Assembly (NCBI RefSeq): GCF_003144095.1
Contig: NZ_NSKH01000023.1
Coordinates: 248,001 to 312,000 of the forward strand
Length of the DNA stretch: 64,000 bases
Reading direction: 5' to 3'
DNA from: Streptomyces sp. ICBB 8177
Lineage (GTDB): Bacteria; Actinomycetota; Actinomycetes; Streptomycetales; Streptomycetaceae
Position 1 is the stretch's first letter; every line of letters starts with the position of its first letter. The notes beneath the pieces are model-generated. The model saw nothing but the letters and a program-made list of their open reading frames with translations. It was not told the DNA's origin and did no database searches. Positions 16,126 to 24,345 of the stretch are shown here, one piece after another. A program made the position numbers and the translations under genes.

Positions 16126-16226
16126 CGGACCGCACGAGCGAGCGCCGGGAGGAGGCCGGGCGCCAGGGTGGTTGGCCGGGTACCGGGATCGCGCCGCACT
16201 GCCGGGCGGCCCGGCCCGGTGCCATC

Positions 16227-16880
16227 ATGGCTCGCATGAAGATGATCAAAAAGGGTCACGCCTGCGTCCGTCTGGAGAAGGAGGGCCGCGCGCTCGTCAT
16301 CGACCCGGGCGCGTTCACCGAACAGGACGCGGCGGCCGGTGCGGACGCGATCCTCGTCACCCACGAGCACCTCGACCACTTCGACGAGGGCAGGCTGCGT
16401 GCCGCGCTCGACGCCAACCCCGAGGCCAGGATCTGGACCCTGCGCAGCGTCGCCGACCAGGTCGCGGCGGCCTTCCCCGGCAGGGTGACCACGGTCGGCC
16501 ACGGCGACACGTTCACCGCCGCGGGCTTCGAGGTCCAGGTCCACGGCGAGCTGCACGCCGTCATCCACCCCGACATCCCCCGCATCACCAACGTCGGCTT
16601 CCTGGTGGACGGTTCCGTCTTCCATCCCGGGGACGCGCTGACCGTGCCCGACCAGTCCATCGAGACGCTGCTGCTGCCGGTGCACGCGCCGTGGAACAAG
16701 TTCTCCGAGGTCGCCGACTACGTGCGCGCCGTCTCCCCGACCCGGGCCTACGCCGTGCACGACGGGCTGCTCAACGACCTGGGCCTGTCGGTCTACGCCC
16801 GCAACCTCGGCCCCGGCGGCGTGACCACCGGCGCCGAGTACGCGCGGCTGCTGCCGGGCGAGAGCGCCCAGCTCGCCTGA
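16227..16880 (+). CDS. MBL-fold metallo-hydrolase
   Basis: A 217-residue metallo-beta-lactamase-fold hydrolase of the UlaG-like (lactamase_B_2/3) type. It carries the zinc-binding THEHLDHFDEG motif (HxHxDH) at about residues 46-56, a second His in GELHAVIH and Asp/His in FHPGDAL and LLPVHAPWNKF. The substrate cannot be read from sequence. ATG 16227 gives MARMKMIKKGHACVRLE; the ATG at 16236 is an equally good start. It is followed by the exonuclease III gene after 56 bp on the same strand. Confidence 0.85.
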   Translation: MARMKMIKKGHACVRLEKEGRALVIDPGAFTEQDAAAGADAILVTHEHLDHFDEGRLRAALDANPEARIWTLRSVADQVAAAFPGRVTTVGHGDTFTAAGFEVQVHGELHAVIHPDIPRITNVGFLVDGSVFHPGDALTVPDQSIETLLLPVHAPWNKFSEVADYVRAVSPTRAYAVHDGLLNDLGLSVYARNLGPGGVTTGAEYARLLPGESAQLA

Positions 16881-16936
16881 CGGGCGCCGGGCGGCGGGGG
16901 GCCGGGTTGTCGGTGGCGGGCGGTAGATTGCCAGGC

Positions 16937-17728
16937 ATGGCACTGCGCATCGCGACCTGGAACGTCAACTCGATCACCGCCCGGCTGCCCAGGCTGCTGG
17001 CCTGGCTGGAGAAGTCCGGCACGGACGTGCTGTGCCTCCAGGAGCTCAAGGTCGCCGAGGCGTCCTTCCCGTACGAGCCGCTGCGGGAGCTGGGCTACGA
17101 GGCCGCGGTCAACGCCTCCGGCCGGTGGAACGGCGTGGCCGTGCTCTCCCGGGTCGGGCTCGCCGACGTCACGGCGGGCCTGCCCGGCCAGCCCGGCTAC
17201 CCGGACGGAGAGGCGCCGGAGGCCCGGGCGCTGGCCGCCACCTGCGGCCCGGCCCGCGTCTGGTCCGTCTACGTGCCCAACGGCCGCGAGGTCGGGCACG
17301 ACCACTACGCGTACAAGCTGCGCTGGCTCCAGGCGCTGCGCGACGCGGTCGTCCAGGACGCGGCGGGCGAGCGGCCGTTCGCCGTGCTCGGCGACTACAA
17401 CATCGCGCCCACCGACGAGGACGTGTGGGACCGCGCCCGCTTCGAGGGACTGACCCACGTCACCGAGCCGGAACGGGCCGCGCTCGCCGCGCTGCGGGAC
17501 GCGGGCCTGAGCGACGTGGTGCCGCGCCCGCTCAAGTACGACCAGCCGTTCACCTACTGGGACTACCGCGAGCTGTGCTTCCCCAAGAACCGCGGCATGC
17601 GCATCGACCTGGTCTACGGCAACCAGCCGTTCGCCAAGGCCGTCACCGACGCGTTCGTGGACCGCGAGGAGCGCAAGGGCAAGGGCGCCTCCGACCACGC
17701 GCCGGTCGTGGTGGACCTGGAGGCCTGA
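16937..17728 (+). CDS. xthA: Exodeoxyribonuclease III
   Basis: A 263-residue AP endonuclease/3'-5' exonuclease of the EEP superfamily. All family blocks are present: RIATWNVNSITARLPRL (metal-binding Asn), LCLQELKV (catalytic Glu), VYVPNGREVGHDHYAYK (Tyr/His), GDYNIAPTDEDVWD (Asp and Asn) and GASDHAPVVVDL (catalytic Asp-His). It nicks DNA at abasic sites in base-excision repair. The length is typical. Confidence 0.93.
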   Translation: MALRIATWNVNSITARLPRLLAWLEKSGTDVLCLQELKVAEASFPYEPLRELGYEAAVNASGRWNGVAVLSRVGLADVTAGLPGQPGYPDGEAPEARALAATCGPARVWSVYVPNGREVGHDHYAYKLRWLQALRDAVVQDAAGERPFAVLGDYNIAPTDEDVWDRARFEGLTHVTEPERAALAALRDAGLSDVVPRPLKYDQPFTYWDYRELCFPKNRGMRIDLVYGNQPFAKAVTDAFVDREERKGKGASDHAPVVVDLEA

Positions 17729-17855
17729 GCCGCCGACGGCGCGCGAGCGTCCACCACGTCGAGGCCCGCCGCTTTACGGGCTGTACGCGGCCCGGCCGCA
17801 CGGCACGCAAGGTGTCGGCGCCGCGGGGCGGACCGGCCGCGTAGGCTCGCCGGTC

Positions 17856-18212
17856 ATGAGCACCAGCGCCGTCCCGCCCTTCGCCCTGCACGTCGCCGAC
17901 GCCGAACTGGCGCCGGACCCGCTCGACCCGGAGCAGATCGTCTCCGGCACCCCCGAGGTCACGAGCGCGGTGCTGTGGCGCTCGCCGGACGGCGCCGTGG
18001 AGCACGGCATCTGGCAGATCACCCCGGGCGTGGTGACCGACACCGAGGCGGACGAGCTGTTCACCGTGGTCAGCGGCAACGCCGCGATCGCCTTCGAGGA
18101 CGGCCGGGTGATCGAGGTCGGCCCCGGCGACGTCTGCGTGCTGCGCGAGGGCGACCGCACGACCTGGACGGTGCGCGAGACGCTGCGCAAGGTCTACACG
18201 GTCCGCGGCTGA
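17856..18212 (+). CDS. Cupin domain protein
   Basis: A 118-residue single-domain cupin (Cupin_3-like: HGIWQITPGVVTDTEADELFTVVSGNAAIAFEDGRVIEVGPGDVCVLREGDRTTWTVRETLRKVYTV). The metal-ligand positions of classical cupins are only partly kept: an acidic residue is present, while the His-X-His pair is not obvious. It may therefore be non-catalytic or belong to the (S)-ureidoglycine aminohydrolase-like branch. The start ATG matches the family's short N-terminus. No operon partner is evident. Confidence 0.8.
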   Translation: MSTSAVPPFALHVADAELAPDPLDPEQIVSGTPEVTSAVLWRSPDGAVEHGIWQITPGVVTDTEADELFTVVSGNAAIAFEDGRVIEVGPGDVCVLREGDRTTWTVRETLRKVYTVRG

Positions 18213-18411
18213 CCCGTCGCGCCAGGCGGCCGCGGCACGGTGCGTCCCGCGCGGGCCGGGCCTGGGCGGACGGCGGCACTCCCGAACTCGCCCAGATGTA
18301 CGCGGAGGTCGCCGAGGGGCACGGGACCGAGCGCCCCGCACCCCTCGGCTGACGAACCGGCGAGTTGGCGAGTCGGCGAACTGACGCCTTCACGCGCCCG
18401 CCGCGTCCGGC

Positions 18412-20163
18412 CTACCTCCCGCAGCCGCCGGGTACGAGGCTGCCGCGGTCCGAAGTGATCCAGCCGTGCGCGGCCCGCAGTGAACGCGTCCAGCACGCCC
18501 CGTCGTCCGTCGTGCCGTGGTAGCGCTCGGTCGAGGTGCCGTCCGCGGTCTGCACCACGCCGTCCTTCTTGGCCAGTTCACCGGTGGCCGTCAGACGGTC
18601 GTCGGTGGTGGCCGTGGTGCGCCACGCGCCGTACGCGCCGGCGCGCACGCTGTCGGTCAGCTCCCGGCCCTGCGTCACGGTGGCGGACAGCGCGTAGTTG
18701 TTGTCGTCCACGAGGGACGCCACGTCGCTGTCCACGTCGATGGGATACGACCAGGTGCTCCGCTCGGAGCGCCCCGTCCCCGCGCCCCGCGTGGTGACCG
18801 TGGTGGTGCCCGCGTCGCGCTGGCGGACCCGCTGGGACTGGCCGGTCGCCGAGACCACGTCGTCGTTGCTGTAGGTGTACGCCTGGCGGACGGTGGTGGT
18901 CACGCGGCCGTGCGAGGTGTCGACGTACCCGCTGATCGACCAGTCGCGGTGCGTGCCGACCGCCACGTCGGTGCCGCCGTCCGCCTGCCTGGTCTCCTTC
19001 GTGGTCACCGTCGGCGTCGCCGCCAGGGTGTCGGAGGTGACCGCGCCGCCGGTGTGCGCCCGGCCGTGGTCGGTGCCGAGGAAGAGCGAACCGCCCACCG
19101 TCCAGGTGTCGTCGGCGCCGTACGGGGTGAGCGTGAGGGTGTGCGCGCGGCCGTCCGCCAGGACGCCCGCGAACGGGGTGAGGTCCAGGTCGTAGGCGAG
19201 CGTGCGGAACTGGTCGATCGCCGGGACGGGACGCCACAGCGTGGGAACGATGCCGCCGGAGTAGACCACCGGGTACGGCTGCGCCAGCCCCGCCGGACGG
19301 CCGTCCACGCTGACCAGCACCTCGCGGTACGGGCCGCCGCCGCACAGGTAGTCGGGGGCGGTCGCCGCGAGGTCGTCCGGGACGTCGTCGAACCACTGCT
19401 CGTCGCAGCCGCCGCCGCGCGCGTACAACTCCAGCCTGGCGCTGGTCAGATCACGCGGGAAGGTCAGCGAACGGGACGCCGACTGCCCCTTGCCCAGCTG
19501 GAACCAGGGTTGCGCGCCGGGCGTGGGATCCGACACCGGCAGCACCTGGTCGGCGGTGCGGGCGGCCGGGTGGCGGGCGTCGGCCAGGTAGTAGGTGAAC
19601 GTGATCCGCATGTGGAAGACGCCGGTGTACGTGCTGTTGACAACGTTGCCCAGCTCGACCTGGAGCTGCTGCGGGTGGCGCAGCAGCGGGGTGAACTCGG
19701 TGATGTCCTTGTCCACGTTCCAGCTGATGCCCTTGTCGTCCGGCTCGGGCGTGCTGGTGCGGAAGATCTCCGCGCCGCCCAGCCAGACCCCGGCCAGCCG
19801 GTCGTACTGCCGGCCCTTGATGCTGCCCGACCAGTTCATGACCACCTTGGTCCACGGTCCCGCGCAGGCCGCGGGCGGGGTGACGGTGGTGGCGTAGGGC
19901 GGGTCGCTGATGGTGTTGCCGAAGTCGTGCCGCAGCACCGCCACCGTGCAGTGCCGGGTCGCCGGGCGGCTGACCGGCGGCGCCGCGCTGACCGGGTCCT
20001 GGTAGTCCACCTCGGGCCCCGACGCCGGGGACGCGGGGCTCGTGGCGGAGGTCGCCGGGGTGGCCGCGAGGGCGGGGGCCGCGGCGCCCCCGAGGGTCAA
20101 GGCCGCGGCGGCGGCCAGCGTGACGAGCCCGCGTGATCGCCGTATCCAGTGGTGCCGTGTCAT
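18412..20163 (-). CDS. Secreted peptide-N-glycanase A-like amidase (PNGase A)
   Basis: A 583-residue secreted protein. Residues 1-33 form a signal peptide (MTRHHWIRRSRGLVTLAAAAALTLGGAAAPALAA) with a twin basic region. The body matches the peptide-N4-(N-acetyl-beta-glucosaminyl)asparagine amidase A family: TVAVLRHDFGNTI, GPWTKVVMNWSGSIKGRQYDRLAGVWLGGAEIFRTSTPEP, PYREVLVSVDGRPAGLAQPYPVVYSGG and TPFAGVLADGRAHTLTLTP. Members strip N-glycans from glycoproteins outside the cell. Upstream at about 20177-20210 the sequence GATCATCG occurs twice, 24 bp apart, with two CTGATCA elements between and beside them. These may be an operator. Confidence 0.85.
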   Translation of the reverse strand: MTRHHWIRRSRGLVTLAAAAALTLGGAAAPALAATPATSATSPASPASGPEVDYQDPVSAAPPVSRPATRHCTVAVLRHDFGNTISDPPYATTVTPPAACAGPWTKVVMNWSGSIKGRQYDRLAGVWLGGAEIFRTSTPEPDDKGISWNVDKDITEFTPLLRHPQQLQVELGNVVNSTYTGVFHMRITFTYYLADARHPAARTADQVLPVSDPTPGAQPWFQLGKGQSASRSLTFPRDLTSARLELYARGGGCDEQWFDDVPDDLAATAPDYLCGGGPYREVLVSVDGRPAGLAQPYPVVYSGGIVPTLWRPVPAIDQFRTLAYDLDLTPFAGVLADGRAHTLTLTPYGADDTWTVGGSLFLGTDHGRAHTGGAVTSDTLAATPTVTTKETRQADGGTDVAVGTHRDWSISGYVDTSHGRVTTTVRQAYTYSNDDVVSATGQSQRVRQRDAGTTTVTTRGAGTGRSERSTWSYPIDVDSDVASLVDDNNYALSATVTQGRELTDSVRAGAYGAWRTTATTDDRLTATGELAKKDGVVQTADGTSTERYHGTTDDGACWTRSLRAAHGWITSDRGSLVPGGCGR

Positions 20164-20176
20164 CCGTTCCCCTCTT

Positions 20177-20210
20177 CAGATCATCGTCTGATCAAGGTTT
20201 CTGATCATCG
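20177..20210. promoter_or_regulatory. Repeated GATCATCG/CTGATCA elements ahead of the PNGase A gene
   Basis: GATCATCG at 20179-20186 and 20203-20210, with CTGATCA at 20188-20194 and 20201-20207. They lie 15-45 bp upstream of the secreted amidase start. Direct repeats in a promoter position suggest a regulator site, but no regulator is encoded next door. Confidence 0.3.
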
Positions 20211-20352
20211 GTCGGCTGTACGGTGCCGTAATCCCGAATCCCGGACAAGACCTGGTTCACGGCCATGGACGGCCCCGCGTGCACGGGATTGGGGCCGCGG
20301 GCGGGCATCATGGCGGAACAGGTCACGAACTGTCGCAGACCGGGAGATACAC

Positions 20353-20616
20353 ATGGAATCTCTGGAAAAGCTCCCCAACATCGGCGCGATCCTCGCCGAC
20401 CGGCTGCGGGGCGCCGGGGTGAGCGACGCGGAAGAGCTGCGGCGCCTCGGTGCCGCGGCGGCCTTCGCCAAGATCAGCGGGGAACTGCCGGAGGACGCGC
20501 GCAGTCACACGCTGTTCGCCCTCGAAGGTGCCATCCGCGGCACCCGGTGGACCTCGATCCCGCAGGACGAACGGGCCACGCTCGCCTCGCGGGTCTTCGA
20601 CCGCGGGGAGATCTGA
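20353..20616 (+). CDS. TfoX/Sxy C-terminal domain protein
   Basis: An 87-residue protein: MESLEKLPNIGAILADRLRGAGVSDAEELRRLGAAAAFAKI followed by LFALEGAIRGTRWTSIPQDERATLASRV. This is the helix-hairpin-helix-like TfoX_C domain, here without the N-terminal TfoX domain. In gammaproteobacteria TfoX/Sxy controls competence; stand-alone C-domains in Streptomyces have no established role. The first Met directly before the domain, preceded by GGGAGA, was taken as start. Confidence 0.85.
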   Translation: MESLEKLPNIGAILADRLRGAGVSDAEELRRLGAAAAFAKISGELPEDARSHTLFALEGAIRGTRWTSIPQDERATLASRVFDRGEI

Positions 20617-20699
20617 GGATTCTCGCGGACACGGCGGGTTGGCCCGGGCGGTGTGATCGCGTCGGGCCCGGCTCGCCGGCCTCCCCCGCGGCTCGTGTC

Positions 20700-20714
20700 A
20701 TTACCGCGAGTAAT
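20700..20714. promoter_or_regulatory. ATTAC-N5-GTAAT inverted repeat ahead of the ZIP transporter
   Basis: Perfect 5-bp arms (ATTAC/GTAAT) around CGCGA, about 90 bp upstream of the ZIP start in otherwise GC-rich DNA. It could be a metal-regulator operator. It does not resemble the Zur box I know from Streptomyces. Confidence 0.3.
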
Positions 20715-20802
20715 GGCAATCCGGCCCGCCCGCGCCGTCCGCCCGGCCCATACGGACCACCCCGGTGCGGCGGGCCGCGTGACCTGGCGGGATCATGACC
20801 CC

Positions 20803-21570
20803 ATGGCGGTACTGGTCGCGGTCGGCGCGTTCCTCATGACGGTGGTGGGCGGGGTGGTCGCCCACCGGATCGGCGACCGGCGCCACCTGGTCCTCGGCCT
20901 GGCCGCGGGGCTGATGCTCGGCGTGGTCGGGTTCGACCTGCTGCCCGAGGCGCTGGACGCGCAGCCGCGCGAGGTGTTCGGCGTGCCCGCCGCGCTGCTG
21001 ATGTTCGTCGTGGGATTCCTCGGCATCCACGTGATCGAGCGCTCGGTCGCCATCCACCGCGCCCACGAGGGCGAGTACGCGGCGCATTCCCACGGCCACG
21101 CGCGTTCCCACGGCCACAGCCACGGGGGCGGCTCCCAGGGACTGGGGCTGGCCGCCGCGTCCGCGCTGGTCGGGCACAGCGTGATGGACGGGTTCGCCAT
21201 CGGTGCCGCGTTCCAGGCGGGCTCCACGGTGGGCACGGTGGTCGCCATCGCCGTGATCGCCCACGACTTCGCCGACGGCTTCAACACGTACACGATCACC
21301 CGGCTGTACGGGAACGCCCGCCGCAGGGCCTTCGCACTGCTGGCCTGCGACGCGCTGGCGCCGGTCGCGGGCGCGGCGATCACGCTGGCGTTCACCATCC
21401 CGCAGGGCGTGCTCGGCCTCTACCTGGGCTTCTTCGCGGGATTCCTGTTCTACCTGGCCACCTCCGACATCCTGCCCGAGGCGCACAGCCCGCACCCGTC
21501 GCTGTCCACGCTGCTGTGCACGGTGGCCGGTACCGGCTTCATGTGGCTGGTCATCGGCCTGGCCGCCTGA
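20803..21570 (+). CDS. ZIP family metal transporter
   Basis: A 255-residue membrane protein with about eight hydrophobic segments. A His-rich loop (HSHGHARSHGHSHGGG, about residues 95-110) separates the third and fourth helices. The metal pathway signature is in ALVGHSVMDGFAIGAAF (HSxxDG) and VIAHDFADGFNTYT (HDxxDG). It moves Zn(II) or another divalent metal into the cytoplasm. GacA/GufA-type ZIPs in actinobacteria have this size. ATG 20803 places the first helix directly at the N-terminus. Confidence 0.88.
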   Translation: MAVLVAVGAFLMTVVGGVVAHRIGDRRHLVLGLAAGLMLGVVGFDLLPEALDAQPREVFGVPAALLMFVVGFLGIHVIERSVAIHRAHEGEYAAHSHGHARSHGHSHGGGSQGLGLAAASALVGHSVMDGFAIGAAFQAGSTVGTVVAIAVIAHDFADGFNTYTITRLYGNARRRAFALLACDALAPVAGAAITLAFTIPQGVLGLYLGFFAGFLFYLATSDILPEAHSPHPSLSTLLCTVAGTGFMWLVIGLAA

Positions 21571-21730
21571 GCGCGCCGGCCCGCGGCCTCTGCCCGATTC
21601 CGCTGGGTCCGCCGTCCGGCCTGTCACCGTACGAGACCTTCGTCGCATTTTCCGGTCGGGGCTGTCCGGGGCGCGGGTCGCTTTGCTACCACGGAAGGAG
21701 CCATCACCCCGCGACCCCGGAAGCGCCGCC

Positions 21731-21970
21731 ATGACCGAGCAGCAGCACGCCTTCGACATCGACCTGACCCGCGAGGAAGCGCGCCGCCAGGCCGAGGTCG
21801 TCGCCGCGCTCGGCGACGCCTGGGACCCGGCCGCGGTCCTGGACGGCGAGCGCGAGGCGTACCGGATGCTCTACTCCTCGCTGGACGAGGAGCAACTCGC
21901 CGTCTACCGGCGGCTGGAGGCAGCCGGCGTGCTGCCGCCGCTGGAGGGGTACGGGCATGCTGCCGATTGA
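21731..21970 (+). CDS. Small conserved actinomycete protein (DUF6400-like)
   Basis: A 79-residue acidic, helical protein (MTEQQHAFDIDLTREEARRQAEVVAALGDAWDPAAVLDGEREAYRMLYSSLDEEQLAVYRRLEAAGVLP). It resembles a family of short Streptomyces proteins that I recall as DUF6400, with no known role. It overlaps the start of the next small gene by 14 bp, so the two are probably translated together. Confidence 0.65.
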   Translation: MTEQQHAFDIDLTREEARRQAEVVAALGDAWDPAAVLDGEREAYRMLYSSLDEEQLAVYRRLEAAGVLPPLEGYGHAAD

Positions 21971-22175
21971 CCCCAGCGCCGACCTGGGCCGCCGGGCCTG
22001 GGTGCCGTGCCCGGGCTGCGCCGACCACCAGGACTGCGGGACCTGCGGCGCGGGCCGCACCTGCGCCGAGCACTGGCGCTACCTGCTGTCCAACAAAGGC
22101 CGCACCCTGCATCTGCAGTGCCCGAACTGCACCCACCTGTGGAGCCACGACTCGGGCTTCGGCGCGACCTCGTAG
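21957..22175 (+). CDS. Small Cys-rich putative zinc-ribbon protein
   Basis: A 72-residue protein with five CxxC-like positions: VPCPGCADHQDCGTCGAGRTCAEHW, then LQCPNCTHLWSHD. The C-terminal CPNC paired with CPGC suggests a zinc ribbon. The reading frame starts inside the end of the preceding small gene (ATG 21957). The function is unknown. Confidence 0.6.
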   Translation: MLPIDPSADLGRRAWVPCPGCADHQDCGTCGAGRTCAEHWRYLLSNKGRTLHLQCPNCTHLWSHDSGFGATS

Positions 22176-22245
22176 ACCCCGGCTCCCGGGGGCTCACCTC
22201 TCGGCGCCCTCGCCTCTTGGCGGCCGGCCACATCGGTCGGCGCCC

Positions 22246-24216
22246 TCACCGGTCGGCGTTCGCTTCCTGGAGCGCGGCGCCGAGGATCGCCGAGCCGGTC
22301 ATGTCCAGCGCCGGTTCGCTGGTCTGCCAGGAACGCACGTCGTCCACGTAGCGGCTGCCGTGCCCGGTGAAGGCGCTGTACGGGTCACCGCTCGCCGGGC
22401 AGTGGCGCATGCCGTCCTGGTAGTCGCCGAGTCCGCCGCTGAACTGACCCGAGCCGTTGGGCCCGTTGACCACCGCACCGGTGTCGACGGGGGCCGAGCC
22501 GTCGGTCGAACCCTTGAGGTTGCCGACCTGGTGCTGCATGCAGCGCGGGTAGTCGGTGCCCTCGCCGACCATGAAGCTCGCGCCCCACGCGTTGGCGCCC
22601 AGCAGCCAGTCCCGCTGCTCGGTGGCGAAGCCCGCGTAGCCGCGCCCGCCGCCCGCCTGCTCGTAGAGCGCCTCGGTGGTCAGGAAGCCGAAGGTGTGCG
22701 AGTCCACGTCGAAGTCGTCGTAGTCCCCGCCCGCGTGGAAGACGTCCGCGCCGGCCTTGGCGGCGGCCGACGAGACCTGCCGCCTGAGGTCCGCCAGGAG
22801 GTCGCCGGTGGTCACCGCGAGCCCGGACGGACGGCCCGCCGCCTCGATGGCCCTGATCAGGTCGGCGTGGGCGAGCGCCGAGGTGTCGTAGAGGTTGAAG
22901 GTGTCGCCCTTGTCGTGTGCGATGTAGTCCTTCGCCCAGGTGGCGGCGGCCTTCAGGTACGCGGACGGGTCGTGGCCGAGTGCGTGGGCGGCGAGCGCGA
23001 TCTCGGCGCCGCCGAACTCCATGTCGTCGTGCCATGTCGACTCCGGGTAGTACGCGTTCGGCAGTGCGGTGGTCAGCGGTGAGGGCGGGTTCGTGGTGTC
23101 CGCCATCGCGTAGAGCGAGGTCGCGGCGCGGTACTCGGCGGCGGCCCGCCTCGGGTCGGACGCGGCGTCCACCTGGGCGGCGAGCGCGAAGGCGGCGGAG
23201 ACCCGGCCGGCCAGGTTGGGGCTGATCCGTGCGCCGGGCGCGGCGGCGCGGAAGACCGGGCGGTGGGCGGCGGAGTAGCGGTCGGCGGACGAGGTGTCGC
23301 CGTCGTCCCTCTCCGGCAGCCGCCACAGGTCGTGGTCGCCCGTGAAGGTGCCCGCCGCGTTCCCCTCCCCGATGCCCACCTGGAGGTAGAGCGTCTTCGC
23401 CGACTGGTCCCACATCCTGTTCAGCCACTCCTCGCCGAAGTGCGCCTCCGCTTCCAGCGACGCGGGCGCCGCGCCGCCCAGCGCCCGCTGCGAGGCGAAC
23501 AGCAGCGCGTCGCCGAACGCGGTGGTGTGGGTGAACTTCAGGAAGTCGCCCGCGTCGAACCAGCCGCCCTCGACGTCGGCGGTCGCGCCCGCCTCGGTGA
23601 GGTCCTCGTCGGTGATGGTGTCCGAGCCACCGGAGGCGAAGTGCGGGTCGTCGTAGACGGTGGCCTTGGCGTCGTGGAGGTGCGAGGGCTCGCGGCCGAG
23701 GGCGCCGGGAATCACGTCGGAGCCGTCGCGCTGGTTCTGGAAGAACGTCACGCCGTCGGCCACCAGCTTGCCGTAGAGCCCCCCGGCGGCTTCGACGCGG
23801 AACGTGGGCGAGGTGGCCGGGGCGCCGCCGGTGAGCTGGACGCGGTAGGTGCCGGGCGTGCGCAGGGCGCTGAAGTCGACGGGGTAGACGTCCGGGTACG
23901 CCGCGTTCCACGATCCGCGGCTGCTCGTGCCGACGCTGCCCGACAGCACGGTCCGGCCCGCCGCGTCGAGTACGCGATAGCGCTCCCCGGACAGCTTGCC
24001 GGCGGCCATCACGTACGCCTGCTTGGTCTCGGTCGGCAGGAAGCCCACCTGGTCGACCCTGACGAACGCGGTCGTGGCGTGCGCGGTGGCGTGCGGCGCG
24101 CGGGCCGCCTGGGCCGGGACGGCGAGACCCGCGACGAGCAGGCCGCCCGTCGCGGCACCGGCGGCGAGAGCCGTTCGCCGTGCGCGCCTGCGGTGACGTG
24201 CCCGCGTGTCGTCCAC
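22246..24216 (-). CDS. Secreted glycoside hydrolase family 9 (cellulase-type) enzyme
   Basis: A 656-residue secreted enzyme. The signal peptide has a twin-arginine-like basic stretch and hydrophobic core (RRRARRTALAAGAATGGLLVAGLAVPAQA). An N-terminal Ig-like domain follows (AFVRVDQVGFLPTETKQAYVM, CelD_N type, about residues 45-130), then the (alpha/alpha)6 GH9 domain. Catalytic markers are GGWFDAGDFLKFTH (catalytic base Asp) near the domain start and SEPALDMTGSAILG (proton-donor Glu) near the C-terminus. No carbohydrate-binding module is visible. The GTG at 24216 follows GGAGG; upstream in-frame starts at 24228 and 24231 lack such a box. A perfect AGGAAAGTTTCCT palindrome precedes it. Confidence 0.9.
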   Translation of the reverse strand: MDDTRARHRRRARRTALAAGAATGGLLVAGLAVPAQAARAPHATAHATTAFVRVDQVGFLPTETKQAYVMAAGKLSGERYRVLDAAGRTVLSGSVGTSSRGSWNAAYPDVYPVDFSALRTPGTYRVQLTGGAPATSPTFRVEAAGGLYGKLVADGVTFFQNQRDGSDVIPGALGREPSHLHDAKATVYDDPHFASGGSDTITDEDLTEAGATADVEGGWFDAGDFLKFTHTTAFGDALLFASQRALGGAAPASLEAEAHFGEEWLNRMWDQSAKTLYLQVGIGEGNAAGTFTGDHDLWRLPERDDGDTSSADRYSAAHRPVFRAAAPGARISPNLAGRVSAAFALAAQVDAASDPRRAAAEYRAATSLYAMADTTNPPSPLTTALPNAYYPESTWHDDMEFGGAEIALAAHALGHDPSAYLKAAATWAKDYIAHDKGDTFNLYDTSALAHADLIRAIEAAGRPSGLAVTTGDLLADLRRQVSSAAAKAGADVFHAGGDYDDFDVDSHTFGFLTTEALYEQAGGGRGYAGFATEQRDWLLGANAWGASFMVGEGTDYPRCMQHQVGNLKGSTDGSAPVDTGAVVNGPNGSGQFSGGLGDYQDGMRHCPASGDPYSAFTGHGSRYVDDVRSWQTSEPALDMTGSAILGAALQEANADR

Positions 24217-24236
24217 CGTTGCCTCCACCAATCAAT

Positions 24237-24249
24237 AGGAAAGTTTCCT
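24237..24249. promoter_or_regulatory. AGGAAAGTTTCCT palindrome ahead of the GH9 gene
   Basis: A 13-bp palindrome (6-bp arms around a central G) about 20-33 bp upstream of the GH9 start. It is AT-richer than its surroundings. The position suits a repressor operator or core promoter overlap. It is not the CebR box (TGGGAGCGCTCCCA) of cellulose utilisation. Confidence 0.45.
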
Positions 24250-24345
24250 TACTTGGTGGGCTGGGACCGTAGTGCGGTACGCGGCGCGGGTCAAGAGCGC
24301 GTGCGCGGGGGCCGGGCAGCCCGCGCGCCCGGCCCCCGCGCGCCC